Source: Hominenteromicrobium sp900549945
Lineage (GTDB): Bacteria > Bacillota > Clostridia > Oscillospirales > Acutalibacteraceae
Direction: 5' to 3'
DNA length: 64,000 nucleotides
NCBI GenBank assembly: GCA_902472305.1
Contig: CABRNK010000013.1
Span: forward strand, 14,763 to 78,762
Shown here: one piece after another, positions 41,848-51,090 of the stretch
Position numbering within the stretch: the stretch's first letter is position 1
How the letters are laid out: the number at the start of each line of letters is the position of its first letter
Notes under the pieces: generated by a model
Seen by the model: the letters and a program-made list of their open reading frames with translations, nothing else
What the model was told of the DNA's origin: nothing
Databases searched by the model: none
Program-made: the position numbers and the translations under genes

Positions 41848-42966
41848 ATGGCAAATGTAAGAGTTGGCTTCATCGGCTGCGGCGGCATCGCAAACGGCAA
41901 GCATTTTCCGGGCATGGCGCAGCAGGAAGGCGTCGATATGTGCGCATTCTGCGACCTCATTCTTGAGAGAGCTGAGAAGGCCGCAAAGGAATACGGCACC
42001 CCGGACGCGAAGGTTTACACCGACTACAAGGAGCTTCTGGCTGACCCGACGATCGACGCTGTTCATGTTCTGACCCCGAACATCGCGCACTGCGAGATCA
42101 CGATCGCCGCGCTCGAGGCCGGCAAGCACGTTCTCTGCGAGAAGCCGATGGCTGCGACCGAGGCGGACGCGAAGAAGATGCTCGAGGCGAGAGACAGAAC
42201 CGGCAAGATGCTGACGATCGGCTATCAGTACCGCCACTTCGCGGAGAATCAGGTCGCGAAGAAGGTTGTCGACGATGGCTGGCTGGGCGACATCTACTAT
42301 GCTGAGGCTACATACCTGCGCCGCCGCGGCGTTCCGACGTGGGGCGTTTTCACGGACAAGTCCAAGCAGGGCGGCGGTCCGCTGATCGACATCGGCACCC
42401 ATGCGCTCGACCTCACGCTGTTCCTCATGAACAACTACGACGTCGATTACGTTGTCGGCACCTCCTTTGAGAAGCTCGGCCGCATCCTCGATGCAGAGCA
42501 TCAGGGTCAGGTCAACCACAGAGGCGAGTTCGACAGCTGGAACAACGAGACCTACGACGTTGAGGACTCCGCTGTCGGCCACATCAAGATGAAGAACGGC
42601 GCCGTCATCAACCTGCGCGCTGCGTGGGCCATCAACATGGCTGAGGACTACGGCGCAAGCAATCAGGCGTTCACGATGCTCGCCGGCACGAAGGGCGGCC
42701 TCGACACGAAGGAAAACCGTGTCCGCCTGAACCATGTCGTTGCGGCACAGCCGACGATCTCCTGGGTCGGCAACAAAATCGAGCCGTACATCCCGGGCTT
42801 CTCTCAGGGTCCGGCTCCGAAGTCCAAGGAAGCCGACATTTGGGTTAAGGCGCTGAAGGGCGAGGGCGAGCTGTTCGTCACCGCAGATCAGGCTTATGTC
42901 GTCACAAAGATTCTCGACGCGATCTATCAGTCCTCCAAGACTGGCAAGCCGGTCTACTTCGATTAA
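41848..42966 (+). CDS. Gfo/Idh/MocA-family NAD(P)-dependent oxidoreductase
   Basis: 372 residues. Rossmann motif GFIGCGGIANGKHF (residues 6-19), family EKP in VLCEKPMAATEADA near 95, and the classical substrate-side GPLIDIGTHALDLTLFLM near 180 with the conserved Asp and His. It is the most canonical of the three family members here, resembling myo-inositol/scyllo-inositol or glucose-fructose dehydrogenases. Codon use is less GC-extreme than its neighbours (many GTT, GCT), which may reflect high expression. Ribosome binding site AGGAGG. A TIM-barrel enzyme follows. Confidence 0.9.
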   Translation: MANVRVGFIGCGGIANGKHFPGMAQQEGVDMCAFCDLILERAEKAAKEYGTPDAKVYTDYKELLADPTIDAVHVLTPNIAHCEITIAALEAGKHVLCEKPMAATEADAKKMLEARDRTGKMLTIGYQYRHFAENQVAKKVVDDGWLGDIYYAEATYLRRRGVPTWGVFTDKSKQGGGPLIDIGTHALDLTLFLMNNYDVDYVVGTSFEKLGRILDAEHQGQVNHRGEFDSWNNETYDVEDSAVGHIKMKNGAVINLRAAWAINMAEDYGASNQAFTMLAGTKGGLDTKENRVRLNHVVAAQPTISWVGNKIEPYIPGFSQGPAPKSKEADIWVKALKGEGELFVTADQAYVVTKILDAIYQSSKTGKPVYFD

Positions 42967-43048
42967 TTCCATCTGTTCATCCGTGTGCGGCGGCATTCCT
43001 TGTCGCCGCACATTTTCTACAGTATGAAAATGAAAGGCGGTTTTTCCC

Positions 43049-43900
43049 GTGGAAAATATCAATGTTCAGGTCTATTCGCTCGTTTCCGAGCCGATCAGCG
43101 CTGTTGAAAAGCTGCGCACCATCGCGAAGCTCGGCTTCTCCGGCGCCGAATTCACCGCGGACTTCACGCAGGTCCCGCTGGACGAAATGAAAAAGGTGCT
43201 CGAGGAAACCGGCCTCAAGGTAAACTCCGCGCACGTCGGCCTCGACCAGATCGAGTCCGTGCTGCCGTATTTCGCAGAGCTCGGCGCAAAGCTCGTCATC
43301 TGCCCGATGACAAATTTCTGCAATAAGGCGGAGGCGCTCGAGGTCGCCGAGGAGCTGAACCGTCTCGGCCGCATCGCGAAGCCGTACGGCATCAAGATCG
43401 GCTACCACAACCACACCGACGAGTTCTACAAGGACGAGGGCAAATACCTCTACGACTGGCTGATCGATGCCTGCGACCCCGAAGTCACCGCATTTCAGGT
43501 TGACTGCGGCTGGTGCAGCGCCGCCGGCGTGGATCCGGTTGAATTTATCAACAGTCATGCGGGCCGCATCGCGAGCATCCACATCAAGGAGAACGGCGGC
43601 GTCATCGGCGCAAAGCAGCCGCAGTCCCGCTATGACACGACCCCGCGCTTCAAGTTTGAGAAGGATGCGGACGGCAACCCGATCTTCCCGCCCGAGTTCC
43701 TCAAGATGAAGGAGGAGCACGACAAGCTGAACGTCCCGCAGGGCGCCGGCATCGTCGATTGGAAGGCCGTGAAGGCGGCGGCGGACGCGCAGTACGACGG
43801 TGTGATCTACGTTGTGGAGCGCGAAGCCAGCTACAACGACCCGCAGGACCGCGTCGCGTGTCTCGCCGAGGACATCGCGTGGCTCAAGGCGAACCTGTAA
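43049..43900 (+). CDS. Sugar phosphate isomerase/epimerase-type TIM-barrel protein
   Basis: 283 residues. Likely catalytic segments are IGYHNHTDEFYK, FQVDCGWCSAAGVDPVEFI, SIHIKENGG and VVEREA. It belongs to the same subfamily as the protein at 12850 (DCGW/DVFW and AAG-DPVE). It lies 82 bases behind a Gfo/Idh/MocA gene, forming the third such pair in the window. Predicted cytosolic keto-sugar or inosose isomerase/dehydratase. AAAGGCGG serves as ribosome binding site; the start codon GTG at 43049 encodes Met. Confidence 0.82.
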   Translation: MENINVQVYSLVSEPISAVEKLRTIAKLGFSGAEFTADFTQVPLDEMKKVLEETGLKVNSAHVGLDQIESVLPYFAELGAKLVICPMTNFCNKAEALEVAEELNRLGRIAKPYGIKIGYHNHTDEFYKDEGKYLYDWLIDACDPEVTAFQVDCGWCSAAGVDPVEFINSHAGRIASIHIKENGGVIGAKQPQSRYDTTPRFKFEKDADGNPIFPPEFLKMKEEHDKLNVPQGAGIVDWKAVKAAADAQYDGVIYVVEREASYNDPQDRVACLAEDIAWLKANL

Positions 43901-43914
43901 ATTTTAAAATTCGG

Positions 43915-44227
43915 ACGGACGGATGCGGACTGCATCCGTCCGTTTTGCCGCTGCTCTGAAAAATCCGCTTAAAACACCGAAAAAACTGCGGCGAACCGTC
44001 TGGAATAGGTTCGCCGCAGTCTTTTTGTTACGGAGCCGCCGAGGTTTCAGCAGCCTCCTCTTTCGCCTGTTTAAAAAACTCGTTTTGCCGCCGCTGCTCC
44101 CCGAAATGAAATTTCGGATGCCGGCACAGCCGGAAAATCCCCGTAAAAGGCCGCGCGCGGGCCATGGACTTTCCGCCGCCTGCCAAGCGGAAATCCCCGA
44201 AGGCATCTGCCTCCGGGGACTTTTTTA
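43915..44227 (+). terminator. Three successive terminator hairpins
   Basis: 43915-43948: ACGGACGGATGC/GCATCCGTCCGT then TTTT. 43986-44026: CTGCGGCGAACC/GGTTCGCCGCAG then TCTTTTT. 44194-44227: TCCCCG/CGGGGA then CTTTTTT. No gene is supported in 43949-44265, although a 68-codon minus-strand frame exists there. Confidence 0.75.
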
Positions 44228-44265
44228 TCCACATGCCGGCACAGGCTTCGTGGAAAACCTTTACC

Positions 44266-45822
44266 TTAGTGCTGGATCTTCTGCTCCTCCTCGTCGCCGC
44301 CGAAGAAGAACGGCGGGCGCGCCTCCTTGTGCAGCGCGATCAGCGCATGGTCGTAGTTGTGCCCCACGGTGCAGGTGCGGTCGAAGATCATCGTCGCCTC
44401 GTCGTCCGCGGTGCAGGCCGGCCACTCAGGCAGCGCGTCGCTCGAGGGCTTGCCGGTGCGCGCGAAATTCAGCCACGCATCGCACATCTGCTGCTCGAGG
44501 CGGTCGGTCACGCCCGGCTCGTTGAACGCCGCGACAAGGTTCGTATTGTGGAAAACAAAGGGGATCTCCGAGCAGTGCCACGCGATGTGCCCGCCGTCGT
44601 ACGGGAAAGTATAGCTGAACATATAGGAATACGTGCCGCTCTCCGGGTGCTGCGCTTTTTTGTGCAGGAACTCGATCGACGGCGCGCGGAAAACCGAGTC
44701 GAGGAACAGCAGGTCGCTCAGGTCCTTTTCCGGATACGCCTCCTTGAACAGGGCGGTCAGCTTTTCGGCGTGTTCGCCGTACATCTTTCGGATGCGCGCC
44801 TCGATCCCCGCCGTATCGGCCTTTTCCTCTGCGGAAAGCGCGGGCATAAAGGCGAATTCGCCGAGCACCGTGCCAACCATGACCGGAATCGTCTTGGCGT
44901 GCTCCGTGAAGCCGACAACGCAGGGATCGCCGAGATACCAGTCGTTCGGCATTGGGTTGCCGCCGACATAGGCGCCGGTCTGCGCGACCGCGGGCATCAC
45001 CTTGTTGTACGCCTCGGCAAGCTGCGCGTAGGGGATCGTCTCGAGCGCCTCCACATCCGTGACGCCGAGCTCTTTCATCAGCGCCGTAACGATGGCCGTA
45101 CCGTCCGTCTTTGTGAGGTCGAGCACCTGATCGATGCAGCCGCTCTGCACGACGCCCTTGTGGAACAGGCCGTCCGCCGCCGGGGTCTGCATCAGCGTCC
45201 AAACCTTCATGCCGCCGCCCGACTGGCCGAACAGCGTCACGTTTTCCGGGTCGCCGCCAAAGCCCGCGATGTTCTCGTGGATCCACTGCAGCGCCGCAAC
45301 CATATCCGCGCTGCCGGCGTTGCCGGAATTCGCGTACTTCTCGCCGAACGGCGAAAGATCGAGATAGCCGAGGATATTGAGGCGGTGGTTGAGCGAGACG
45401 ACGACCACGTCGCCGTAGCGGCTCATGTTCTCGCCCTCATAGGCGATGTGCTCAATCGAGGAGCCAGCGGCAAATCCGCCGCCGTGCAGCCAGACGAGCA
45501 CCGGCTTTTTCGCCGACGTATCGAGCGATTTTGTCCAGATATTGAGGTATTGGCAGTTCTCGTCCAGCGGCCAGTAGCGGTGCGGGACCATCAGCTCGTT
45601 GTTCGGCTCGTCCTGATGCAGCATCGGGCAGACATAGCCGTATGCGAGCGCGTTCTTGATGCCCTCCCACGGCTTCGGCGGCGTGGGCTGCTGGAAGCGC
45701 TTTGCATCCGCGTATTTCACGCCGTGAAACGCGTAAACGCCGTCGAGCTGAAAGCCGCGCAGCTTGCCGGCCTTCGTCTCAACGACCGGCTCCGTTTTCG
45801 TGCACATAAATTCTCTTGCCAT
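44266..45822 (-). CDS. Type-B carboxylesterase/lipase family protein
   Basis: 518 residues of the alpha/beta-hydrolase carboxylesterase (para-nitrobenzyl esterase) family. Oxyanion-hole segment VLVWLHGGGFAAGS near residue 108; nucleophile elbow TLFGQSGGGMKV with Ser near residue 201; a Glu-containing EFAFMP stretch; catalytic His region GGHIAWHCSEIPF near 415. No signal peptide, so cytosolic. It could remove acyl groups from imported glycosides. Start ATG 45822 is 12 bases from AAGGAG. A 47-base palindrome overlaps the promoter, implying tight repression. Confidence 0.88.
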   Translation of the reverse strand: MAREFMCTKTEPVVETKAGKLRGFQLDGVYAFHGVKYADAKRFQQPTPPKPWEGIKNALAYGYVCPMLHQDEPNNELMVPHRYWPLDENCQYLNIWTKSLDTSAKKPVLVWLHGGGFAAGSSIEHIAYEGENMSRYGDVVVVSLNHRLNILGYLDLSPFGEKYANSGNAGSADMVAALQWIHENIAGFGGDPENVTLFGQSGGGMKVWTLMQTPAADGLFHKGVVQSGCIDQVLDLTKTDGTAIVTALMKELGVTDVEALETIPYAQLAEAYNKVMPAVAQTGAYVGGNPMPNDWYLGDPCVVGFTEHAKTIPVMVGTVLGEFAFMPALSAEEKADTAGIEARIRKMYGEHAEKLTALFKEAYPEKDLSDLLFLDSVFRAPSIEFLHKKAQHPESGTYSYMFSYTFPYDGGHIAWHCSEIPFVFHNTNLVAAFNEPGVTDRLEQQMCDAWLNFARTGKPSSDALPEWPACTADDEATMIFDRTCTVGHNYDHALIALHKEARPPFFFGGDEEEQKIQH

Positions 45823-45842
45823 TCAAAATCACAACTCCTTAA

Positions 45843-45903
45843 AAATGGTGCTATGCTGTAAACCAATTGCTTACAGTATAGCACCATTTCAGCATATCGT
45901 CAA
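45843..45903 (-). promoter_or_regulatory. Esterase promoter with a 47-bp near-perfect palindrome
   Basis: Promoter: TTGACG (45898-45903), 17 bases, TATACT (45875-45880). The arms AAATGGTGCTATGCTGTAA (45843-45861) and TTACAGTATAGCACCATTT (45871-45889) match at 18 of 19 positions across a 9-base centre and cover the -10 and start site. Confidence 0.8.
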
Positions 45904-45946
45904 ATAATTCTTTCATTTTTAAGATTATCTGTAGGGAACGCACAAC

Positions 45947-46435
45947 TCAGAGGTAGAGATCGGTCAGCAGCTTTTTTCCGGTTTTCGTTTTGAAGATGTT
46001 GTCGCGCACCTTGCGCGCGGCCTCCTGCTCCATGCCGTTCTCGAAGATGTTGACGAGGAAGTCCGCCTCCACGAGAATCTGATAATCCGCGCCGTCGATA
46101 TCCGTGTACGTGTGGTGGCGCCCGATCAGATAGCAGATGCGCGCGCATGCCTCCGGCGTGTAGCCGCAGGCCGGCAGCAGCGCCGCCGCGACCGGCGGGC
46201 CCTCCAGCTCCTGCTGCGGGCCGCTGCACGTGCCGTATTTTTCAAAGCAGACGCGGATGCCGACGTCGTGCGTGACGGCGGCAGCCTCTAAAATATCCTG
46301 CGTTTCGCGATCCAGCCCCTCGCCCTCGGCGATCGCTTTCGCAAACGCAAAAACCTTCAAAAAGTGGTTGACGCGCTCCACACAGCCGTCCTCGTATTCG
46401 ATCATTTTAGCGATCAGACCATAGAGATTCGTCAT
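45947..46435 (-). CDS. HD-domain phosphohydrolase
   Basis: 162 residues. The metal-binding HD motif is in AAAVTHDVGIRV near residue 55. Earlier VNHFLKVFAFAK supplies the first His, and GRHHTYTDIDGADYQILVEADFLVN (about 105-130) carries the downstream His and Asp ligands. Such proteins hydrolyse nucleotides or related phosphate esters; the substrate is unknown. AAAGGAAAA precedes the start at 46435. Probably the last gene of a prmA-GNAT-HD operon. Confidence 0.83.
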   Translation of the reverse strand: MTNLYGLIAKMIEYEDGCVERVNHFLKVFAFAKAIAEGEGLDRETQDILEAAAVTHDVGIRVCFEKYGTCSGPQQELEGPPVAAALLPACGYTPEACARICYLIGRHHTYTDIDGADYQILVEADFLVNIFENGMEQEAARKVRDNIFKTKTGKKLLTDLYL

Positions 46436-46485
46436 GCTTTTTTCCTTTCCCGGCATCCGCAAGGCACCCGGATGCCGCCCGTTTT

Positions 46486-47532
46486 TTATTCCGCCCGCTT
46501 TCCCGCGAAATATTCCTCGCGCAGCAGAGAATAGACCAGCGCGTCGTGCACAGAGCCGTCGAAAATCGACGACGCGCGGCGCAGCGTGCCCTCATAATGG
46601 TAGCCGCACTTTTCGATGACGCGGCGGGAGCGGCTGTTGAACGCAAAATGCCGGATCGAGACGACGTCCATGCACAGCGCTTCAAACGCAAACGCGGTGA
46701 GCCGGCGCACCGCCTCGGGCATATAGCCGCGGCCCCAGCTCTCCTCGCGCAGCACATAGCCAATCATGCGCGCACGCGGGTTGGAGCGCAGGCTGTCCTC
46801 ATGCAGGCCGATGGAGCCGATCACGCGGCCGCTTTCCTTTTCCTCGATCGCCCAAACCTCCGGGCTTTGCAGCCAGCTTTGGAGCACCGCCTCCGACTCT
46901 TTGCGGCTTTCATGCGGCTTCCAGCCCGCCGCCGGCCCGACCTTCGGGCTTTTCGCATAGGCGAACAGGTCATCCGCGTCGTCCATCGTCCACTGGCGCA
47001 GAATCAGCCGCTCCGTCTCGAGCGTTTCCTGCGGGATGCCGACCCAGTACCGGCGGATCAGCGCGCCGTTTTCCGCGCGCTTGTCCTCGAGCACGCCGCC
47101 GAGCGCCTCGATCGTCCGCGCCGAGGCTGTGTTTCCGTCGTCGCAGGTGATCAGCGCGCAGCTGACGCCGAGCGACTTCGCCGCCGGCAGTGCGAGGCGG
47201 AGCTGCGCCTTGGCATACCCCTTCCCCCGCTCGTCCGGCACGATGCCGTAGCCGATATGCCCGCCGAATTCCATCAGGTAATCGTTGAGCCGGTGGCGGA
47301 TGTCGATGCCGCCGAGGATCTTCGTCTCCGCGTCGTCCACCAGAAAGAAGAGCGTGGCGGGCACAAGCCCCGGCGGTGTAATCGTGCGCATCTTGATCGT
47401 ATCCGAAAGCCACGTGCTATAATCCCGGCCTTTCGGGTCGGATGCGGCGGGCACGATCGTCTCCGCGCCCCATGATGCAACATAATCCTTGTATAAATTT
47501 TCCGATACCCATTCGGGCAGCAGCAGCTTCAT
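46486..47532 (-). CDS. Tandem GNAT acetyltransferase
   Basis: 348 residues containing two GNAT domains. Residues 1-165 have HIGYGIVPDERGKGYAKAQLR and an IEALGGVLED loop. Residues 170-340 are RimJ-like (ETERLILRQWTMDDADDLF; IGYVLREESWGRGYMPEAVRR; SRRVIEKCGYHYEG). Each has an acetyl-CoA loop, so both may be active. The fusion could act on two acceptors or be one active plus one structural domain. GGGGAG precedes the start. Located between prmA and the HD gene. Confidence 0.86.
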   Translation of the reverse strand: MKLLLPEWVSENLYKDYVASWGAETIVPAASDPKGRDYSTWLSDTIKMRTITPPGLVPATLFFLVDDAETKILGGIDIRHRLNDYLMEFGGHIGYGIVPDERGKGYAKAQLRLALPAAKSLGVSCALITCDDGNTASARTIEALGGVLEDKRAENGALIRRYWVGIPQETLETERLILRQWTMDDADDLFAYAKSPKVGPAAGWKPHESRKESEAVLQSWLQSPEVWAIEEKESGRVIGSIGLHEDSLRSNPRARMIGYVLREESWGRGYMPEAVRRLTAFAFEALCMDVVSIRHFAFNSRSRRVIEKCGYHYEGTLRRASSIFDGSVHDALVYSLLREEYFAGKRAE

Positions 47533-47595
47533 GTCTCACTCCCCGCTTTCCCAAAACTTAGGATGGCCGCGGCGCAGCCTACTATACGCCGCCGT

Positions 47596-48519
47596 TTATC
47601 TGAGCTTCGCCGCGAGCGCAACCCAGCCCTTTTCCGAGCGCCGGTCGATCAGCTCGAATTTTTCCGCGAGGCAGGCGAGCACGTCGTCCTCGCGCGTGTC
47701 GATGATACCGGACAGGATGTAGACCGTGTCGGGCTTCATGAAGCGCGGCGCGTCCTTGGTAAGCAAAATCACGACGTCCGCGACGATGTTCGCCGCCACG
47801 ATATCAAACGTGCCGCTCACCTTCTCCGCAAGGTTGCCGCAGATGCCGGTGAAGCGGTCCGCCACGCCGTTGACCTCGGCATTTGCGACGGCCGTCTTGA
47901 CCGCGAGCGGGTCGATATCGACGCCGACGGCGCTTTCCGCGCCGAGCAGCAGGCCCGCGACGGACAGGATGCCGCTGCCGCAGCCCATGTCGAGCATCGT
48001 ATCGCCCGGCTTCACGTACTTTTCGAGCAGCTCCATGCACAGCCGGGTCGTCTCGTGCGTGCCGGTGCCAAACGCGAGGCCCGGCTCAAGATGCAGCACG
48101 GCGCGGCCGCCTGCATCGTACTCGTCCTCCCAGATCGGGCGCACCAGCAGCCGCTCGCCGACCGGGATCGGCTTGAAATACTTCTTCCAGTTGTTGATCC
48201 AGTCCTCCTCCGCACAGTTCGCCGAGGTGATTTCGTTCGGGATATCCTCGGCCGCGAAGCGCTCCTTTAAAAAGGAAACCGCCTCGGCCGGATTCTCCTC
48301 TGGGCTGATATAGACGTGGATCACGCTCTTCGTGCGGTCCTTTTGGAGCAGCGCCTCGTCGATCAGATCGATGTGAGCGATTTCCATCGCCTCCTCTTCT
48401 AAATGCGAATAGTCCTCAATATAAATGCCGTAGGGCACGACCATCTGCGCGATGTCGCCGGCCCGGTCCGTATCCTCGGCCGGAATCGTCACGGCGATCT
48501 CGGTCCAATCGGCGTTCAC
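47596..48519 (-). CDS. prmA: Ribosomal protein L11 methyltransferase
   Basis: About 307 residues, near the 310 typical of PrmA. The N-terminal L11-binding domain is followed by FGTGTHETTRLCMELL near residue 165, SAM-binding DMGCGSGILSVAG near 190, DIDPLAVKTA, and NIVADVVI near 255. It trimethylates ribosomal protein L11. The GTG at 48519 (VNADWTEIAV) fits family starts; a GTG at 48546 is possible. Promoter on the minus strand: TTGCAA (48594-48599), 17 bases, TATAAT (48571-48576). Divergent from spoVB-like gene. Confidence 0.9.
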   Translation of the reverse strand: MNADWTEIAVTIPAEDTDRAGDIAQMVVPYGIYIEDYSHLEEEAMEIAHIDLIDEALLQKDRTKSVIHVYISPEENPAEAVSFLKERFAAEDIPNEITSANCAEEDWINNWKKYFKPIPVGERLLVRPIWEDEYDAGGRAVLHLEPGLAFGTGTHETTRLCMELLEKYVKPGDTMLDMGCGSGILSVAGLLLGAESAVGVDIDPLAVKTAVANAEVNGVADRFTGICGNLAEKVSGTFDIVAANIVADVVILLTKDAPRFMKPDTVYILSGIIDTREDDVLACLAEKFELIDRRSEKGWVALAAKLR

Positions 48520-48629
48520 CTGGCTGAAATCCGTCAAATCTTCCACGCTCCCATCGTTAGAGTTATATGTATTATACAACGCGGCCCGGAAACTTGCAAG
48601 GCAAACCTGTGCCGCAGGCAGGAGGCCCC

Positions 48630-50210
48630 ATGACAAAACAAAAATTCCTGATGCAGGGCATCCTGCTGACAGCCTTTTCGCTCTTTCTGCGCGTGACGAA
48701 CATCGGCTACCGCTCGTACCTCTCCGCCAAAATCGGCGCCGAGGGCATGGGGCTTTACCAGCTCATTTTCTCCGTGTTCATGCTGGCCGTCACGCTCTCC
48801 ACCTCCGGCATCAGCCTCGCCGTCACACGCATGGTGACAGCGGCTATCGCGGCAAACCGGCGCGGGACTGTGCGCTCCGTCGTGACAAAATGCTTTCTCT
48901 TCTGCCTGACCGTAAGCTGCACGATCGCCGTGCTGCTGCTCGTCTTTTCCGATTTCGCCGCGGCCGTGATCCTCGGCTACAAGGGTGCGGCGGGCAGCCT
49001 GCGCATTCTGGCGCTGGGGCTGCCCTTTATGTCGCTGTGCACCTGCATGAAAGGGTATTTCCTCGCGGTGGACGAATCGCTCTCCACCGCGCTGAGCGAC
49101 GCGGTGGAGCAGGTGCTGACGATTTTCGCGGCGGTCGTGCTCTTCTGGTACTTCGCGCCGCAGAGCATCGAGACCGCCTGCCTCACGGCGATGCTCGCCT
49201 CCACCTTCGGCGAGGCCGTTTCATTCCTCTCGGGGTGGGCCGCCTACCGCCGCAGCCTGCGCCGCAACACGCCGAAAAAGGCCGAGCCGGGCCGCGGCGT
49301 TCTGCACGGCATGTTCCACATCGCGGTGCCCTGCACGCTTTCGAGCGCGGCGCGCAGCATGCTCTCGACCGCCGAGAACCTGCTGATCCCGCGCGAGCTC
49401 AAGCGCTGCGGCCTGAGCGAAGCGCAGTCAATGGCCTCCTACGGCCTTTTGCAGGGCATGGCGATGCCGATGCTCTATTTCCCCTCCTCGTTCCTCTCCT
49501 CGTTCGCCTCGCTCCTGATTCCCAAGATCGCGCGGGAATTCGAGCAGAAGCACCGCCGCGCCGTCGCCCACATCACGGAAAAGGCCGTCGGCGCCGCGCT
49601 GCAGTTCGGCGTGTTCTGCGCCGCGGTCTTTTTCGCTTTCGGCGAGGACTGGGGCCGCGCGTTTTACAGCAGCGCGGAGGCGGGCGGCTACCTTAAAATC
49701 CTCGCGCCGCTCGTGCCGCTCTTGTACCTCGACGTCGTTGTGGACAGTCTTTTGAAGGGGCTAGACGAGCAGCTCAACTCCATGAAATACAATTTCACCG
49801 ATTCGCTGATCCGCGTGCTGCTCGTGCTGTGCTTCATGCGCTTTTCCGGTATGCCGGCTTACATCGCGATTCTGTTCTTCTCCTCGATCTTCAACGCGAT
49901 GATGAGCGTGCGCCGCCTCCTGAAGGTCGCGCAGGTGCGCGTCCGCGTCGTGAAAAACGCCGTTCTGCCCGCTTTTTACGCGCTGCTTTCCGCCGGCATG
50001 ACCCGCGCGGCGCTCGCGCCGCTGCCACTCTCCGGTATCCCCCTCGTGCTCCTTGAGGCCGCGCTCGCCGCCGTTTTCTTCCTCTGCATGCGGGCGCTCT
50101 CCGAGGCCGCCTTCCAAAAAGCCGGCGGCAAAAAAGCGGCCGCCTCCAAGGGAGACAGCCGCCTTGCAGTTTCCGAGCGGACGATCAGCCCTTTACGGCG
50201 CCGAGCGTGA
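48630..50210 (+). CDS. spoVB: Stage V sporulation protein B-type lipid flippase (MATE/MVF superfamily)
   Basis: 526 residues with about 14 membrane helices. The start KQKFLMQGILLTAFSLFLRV and the following GAEGMGLYQLIFSVFMLAV are typical of SpoVB/YtgP-like polysaccharide-type flippases. It likely flips lipid-linked peptidoglycan precursors for spore cortex or wall synthesis; paralogy means the sporulation role is inferred. Start at 48630 behind AGGAGG. Its 3' end overlaps the convergent permease gene by 26 bases. Confidence 0.85.
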   Translation: MTKQKFLMQGILLTAFSLFLRVTNIGYRSYLSAKIGAEGMGLYQLIFSVFMLAVTLSTSGISLAVTRMVTAAIAANRRGTVRSVVTKCFLFCLTVSCTIAVLLLVFSDFAAAVILGYKGAAGSLRILALGLPFMSLCTCMKGYFLAVDESLSTALSDAVEQVLTIFAAVVLFWYFAPQSIETACLTAMLASTFGEAVSFLSGWAAYRRSLRRNTPKKAEPGRGVLHGMFHIAVPCTLSSAARSMLSTAENLLIPRELKRCGLSEAQSMASYGLLQGMAMPMLYFPSSFLSSFASLLIPKIAREFEQKHRRAVAHITEKAVGAALQFGVFCAAVFFAFGEDWGRAFYSSAEAGGYLKILAPLVPLLYLDVVVDSLLKGLDEQLNSMKYNFTDSLIRVLLVLCFMRFSGMPAYIAILFFSSIFNAMMSVRRLLKVAQVRVRVVKNAVLPAFYALLSAGMTRAALAPLPLSGIPLVLLEAALAAVFFLCMRALSEAAFQKAGGKKAAASKGDSRLAVSERTISPLRRRA

Positions 50211-51072
50211 TGCCGGAAACAAAGTATTTTTGCAGGAACGGATAGACGATCAGCATCGGGATCATCGCGATGAACACCTTCGCGGCCTCGAGCGCCTTGT
50301 TGGAATTCTTCGCAAGCTGCTGGTACTGCTCGGTCGTCAGCGTGACGTTCGCCGGGATCTGCACCGTGATCTGGCGGATGTACGTCTGCAGCGGATATTT
50401 ATCCTCGCTGTTCATCAGCACGAGGCCCTGAAAATACTCGTTCCAATAGTTGACCGAGGTGAAGAGCACGACAGTCGCAATAACCGGGACGGAGCACGGC
50501 ACGACGATCTGCCACAGGATACGCCACGGACCGGCGCCGTCCACAAGGGCGGCTTCCTCGATGTCCGCGGGCAGGTTGCGGAAGAAGTTCATCAGAAGCA
50601 GCACGTTGAACACCGGGACGGAGCCCGCAAAGATCAGCGCCGCAAGATTATCGATCAGCCCGTACTTCTGCATCGTGATGAACCACGGGATCGTGCCGCC
50701 GTTAAACAGCATGCAGAACACGAGGACCCACATCAGAATCGTTCTCGGCTTGTACTCTCTGGATCTCTTGGAGAGCGGATACGCCATCATAATGATGACG
50801 ACCATGGTCCAGATCGTGCCGAACACGACGCGGCCGACAGAAATCATAAACGAATTCCAGAACGCGCCGTCGCCCATAATCAGCTCATAAGAGCCGAAGT
50901 TTACGCCTACCGGCCAGAATGTGACCGCGCCGCTTTCCGCCGCGAGCTTATCGGAAAGGGATACGCAGAGCTCATACCACAGCGGATACAGGCAGCTGAT
51001 TGCCAAAATCGTGAGGATGATATAATTTACGACTTTGAAAACTCTGGAACCGACGGTTTTAGTTTCAACCAT
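50185..51072 (-). CDS. Carbohydrate ABC transporter permease, LplC/YtcP type
   Basis: 295 residues with six membrane segments. The cytoplasmic EAA loop EEAALVDGAGPWRILWQIVVP near residue 190 contacts the ATPase. The LplC/YtcP family imports complex oligosaccharides together with LplB and a lipoprotein; the ATPase is usually encoded elsewhere, as here. It follows the LplB-type gene by 18 bases. Convergent overlap with spoVB by 26 bases means no room for a separate terminator. Confidence 0.92.
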   Translation of the reverse strand: MVETKTVGSRVFKVVNYIILTILAISCLYPLWYELCVSLSDKLAAESGAVTFWPVGVNFGSYELIMGDGAFWNSFMISVGRVVFGTIWTMVVIIMMAYPLSKRSREYKPRTILMWVLVFCMLFNGGTIPWFITMQKYGLIDNLAALIFAGSVPVFNVLLLMNFFRNLPADIEEAALVDGAGPWRILWQIVVPCSVPVIATVVLFTSVNYWNEYFQGLVLMNSEDKYPLQTYIRQITVQIPANVTLTTEQYQQLAKNSNKALEAAKVFIAMIPMLIVYPFLQKYFVSGITLGAVKG

Positions 51073-51090
51073 AAAAATATCTCTCCTCTC

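Noticed and set aside
44028..44234. 68-codon minus-strand frame after the esterase gene
   Set aside because: Its start lies inside a terminator hairpin, there is no good ribosome binding site, and the translation matches no family.
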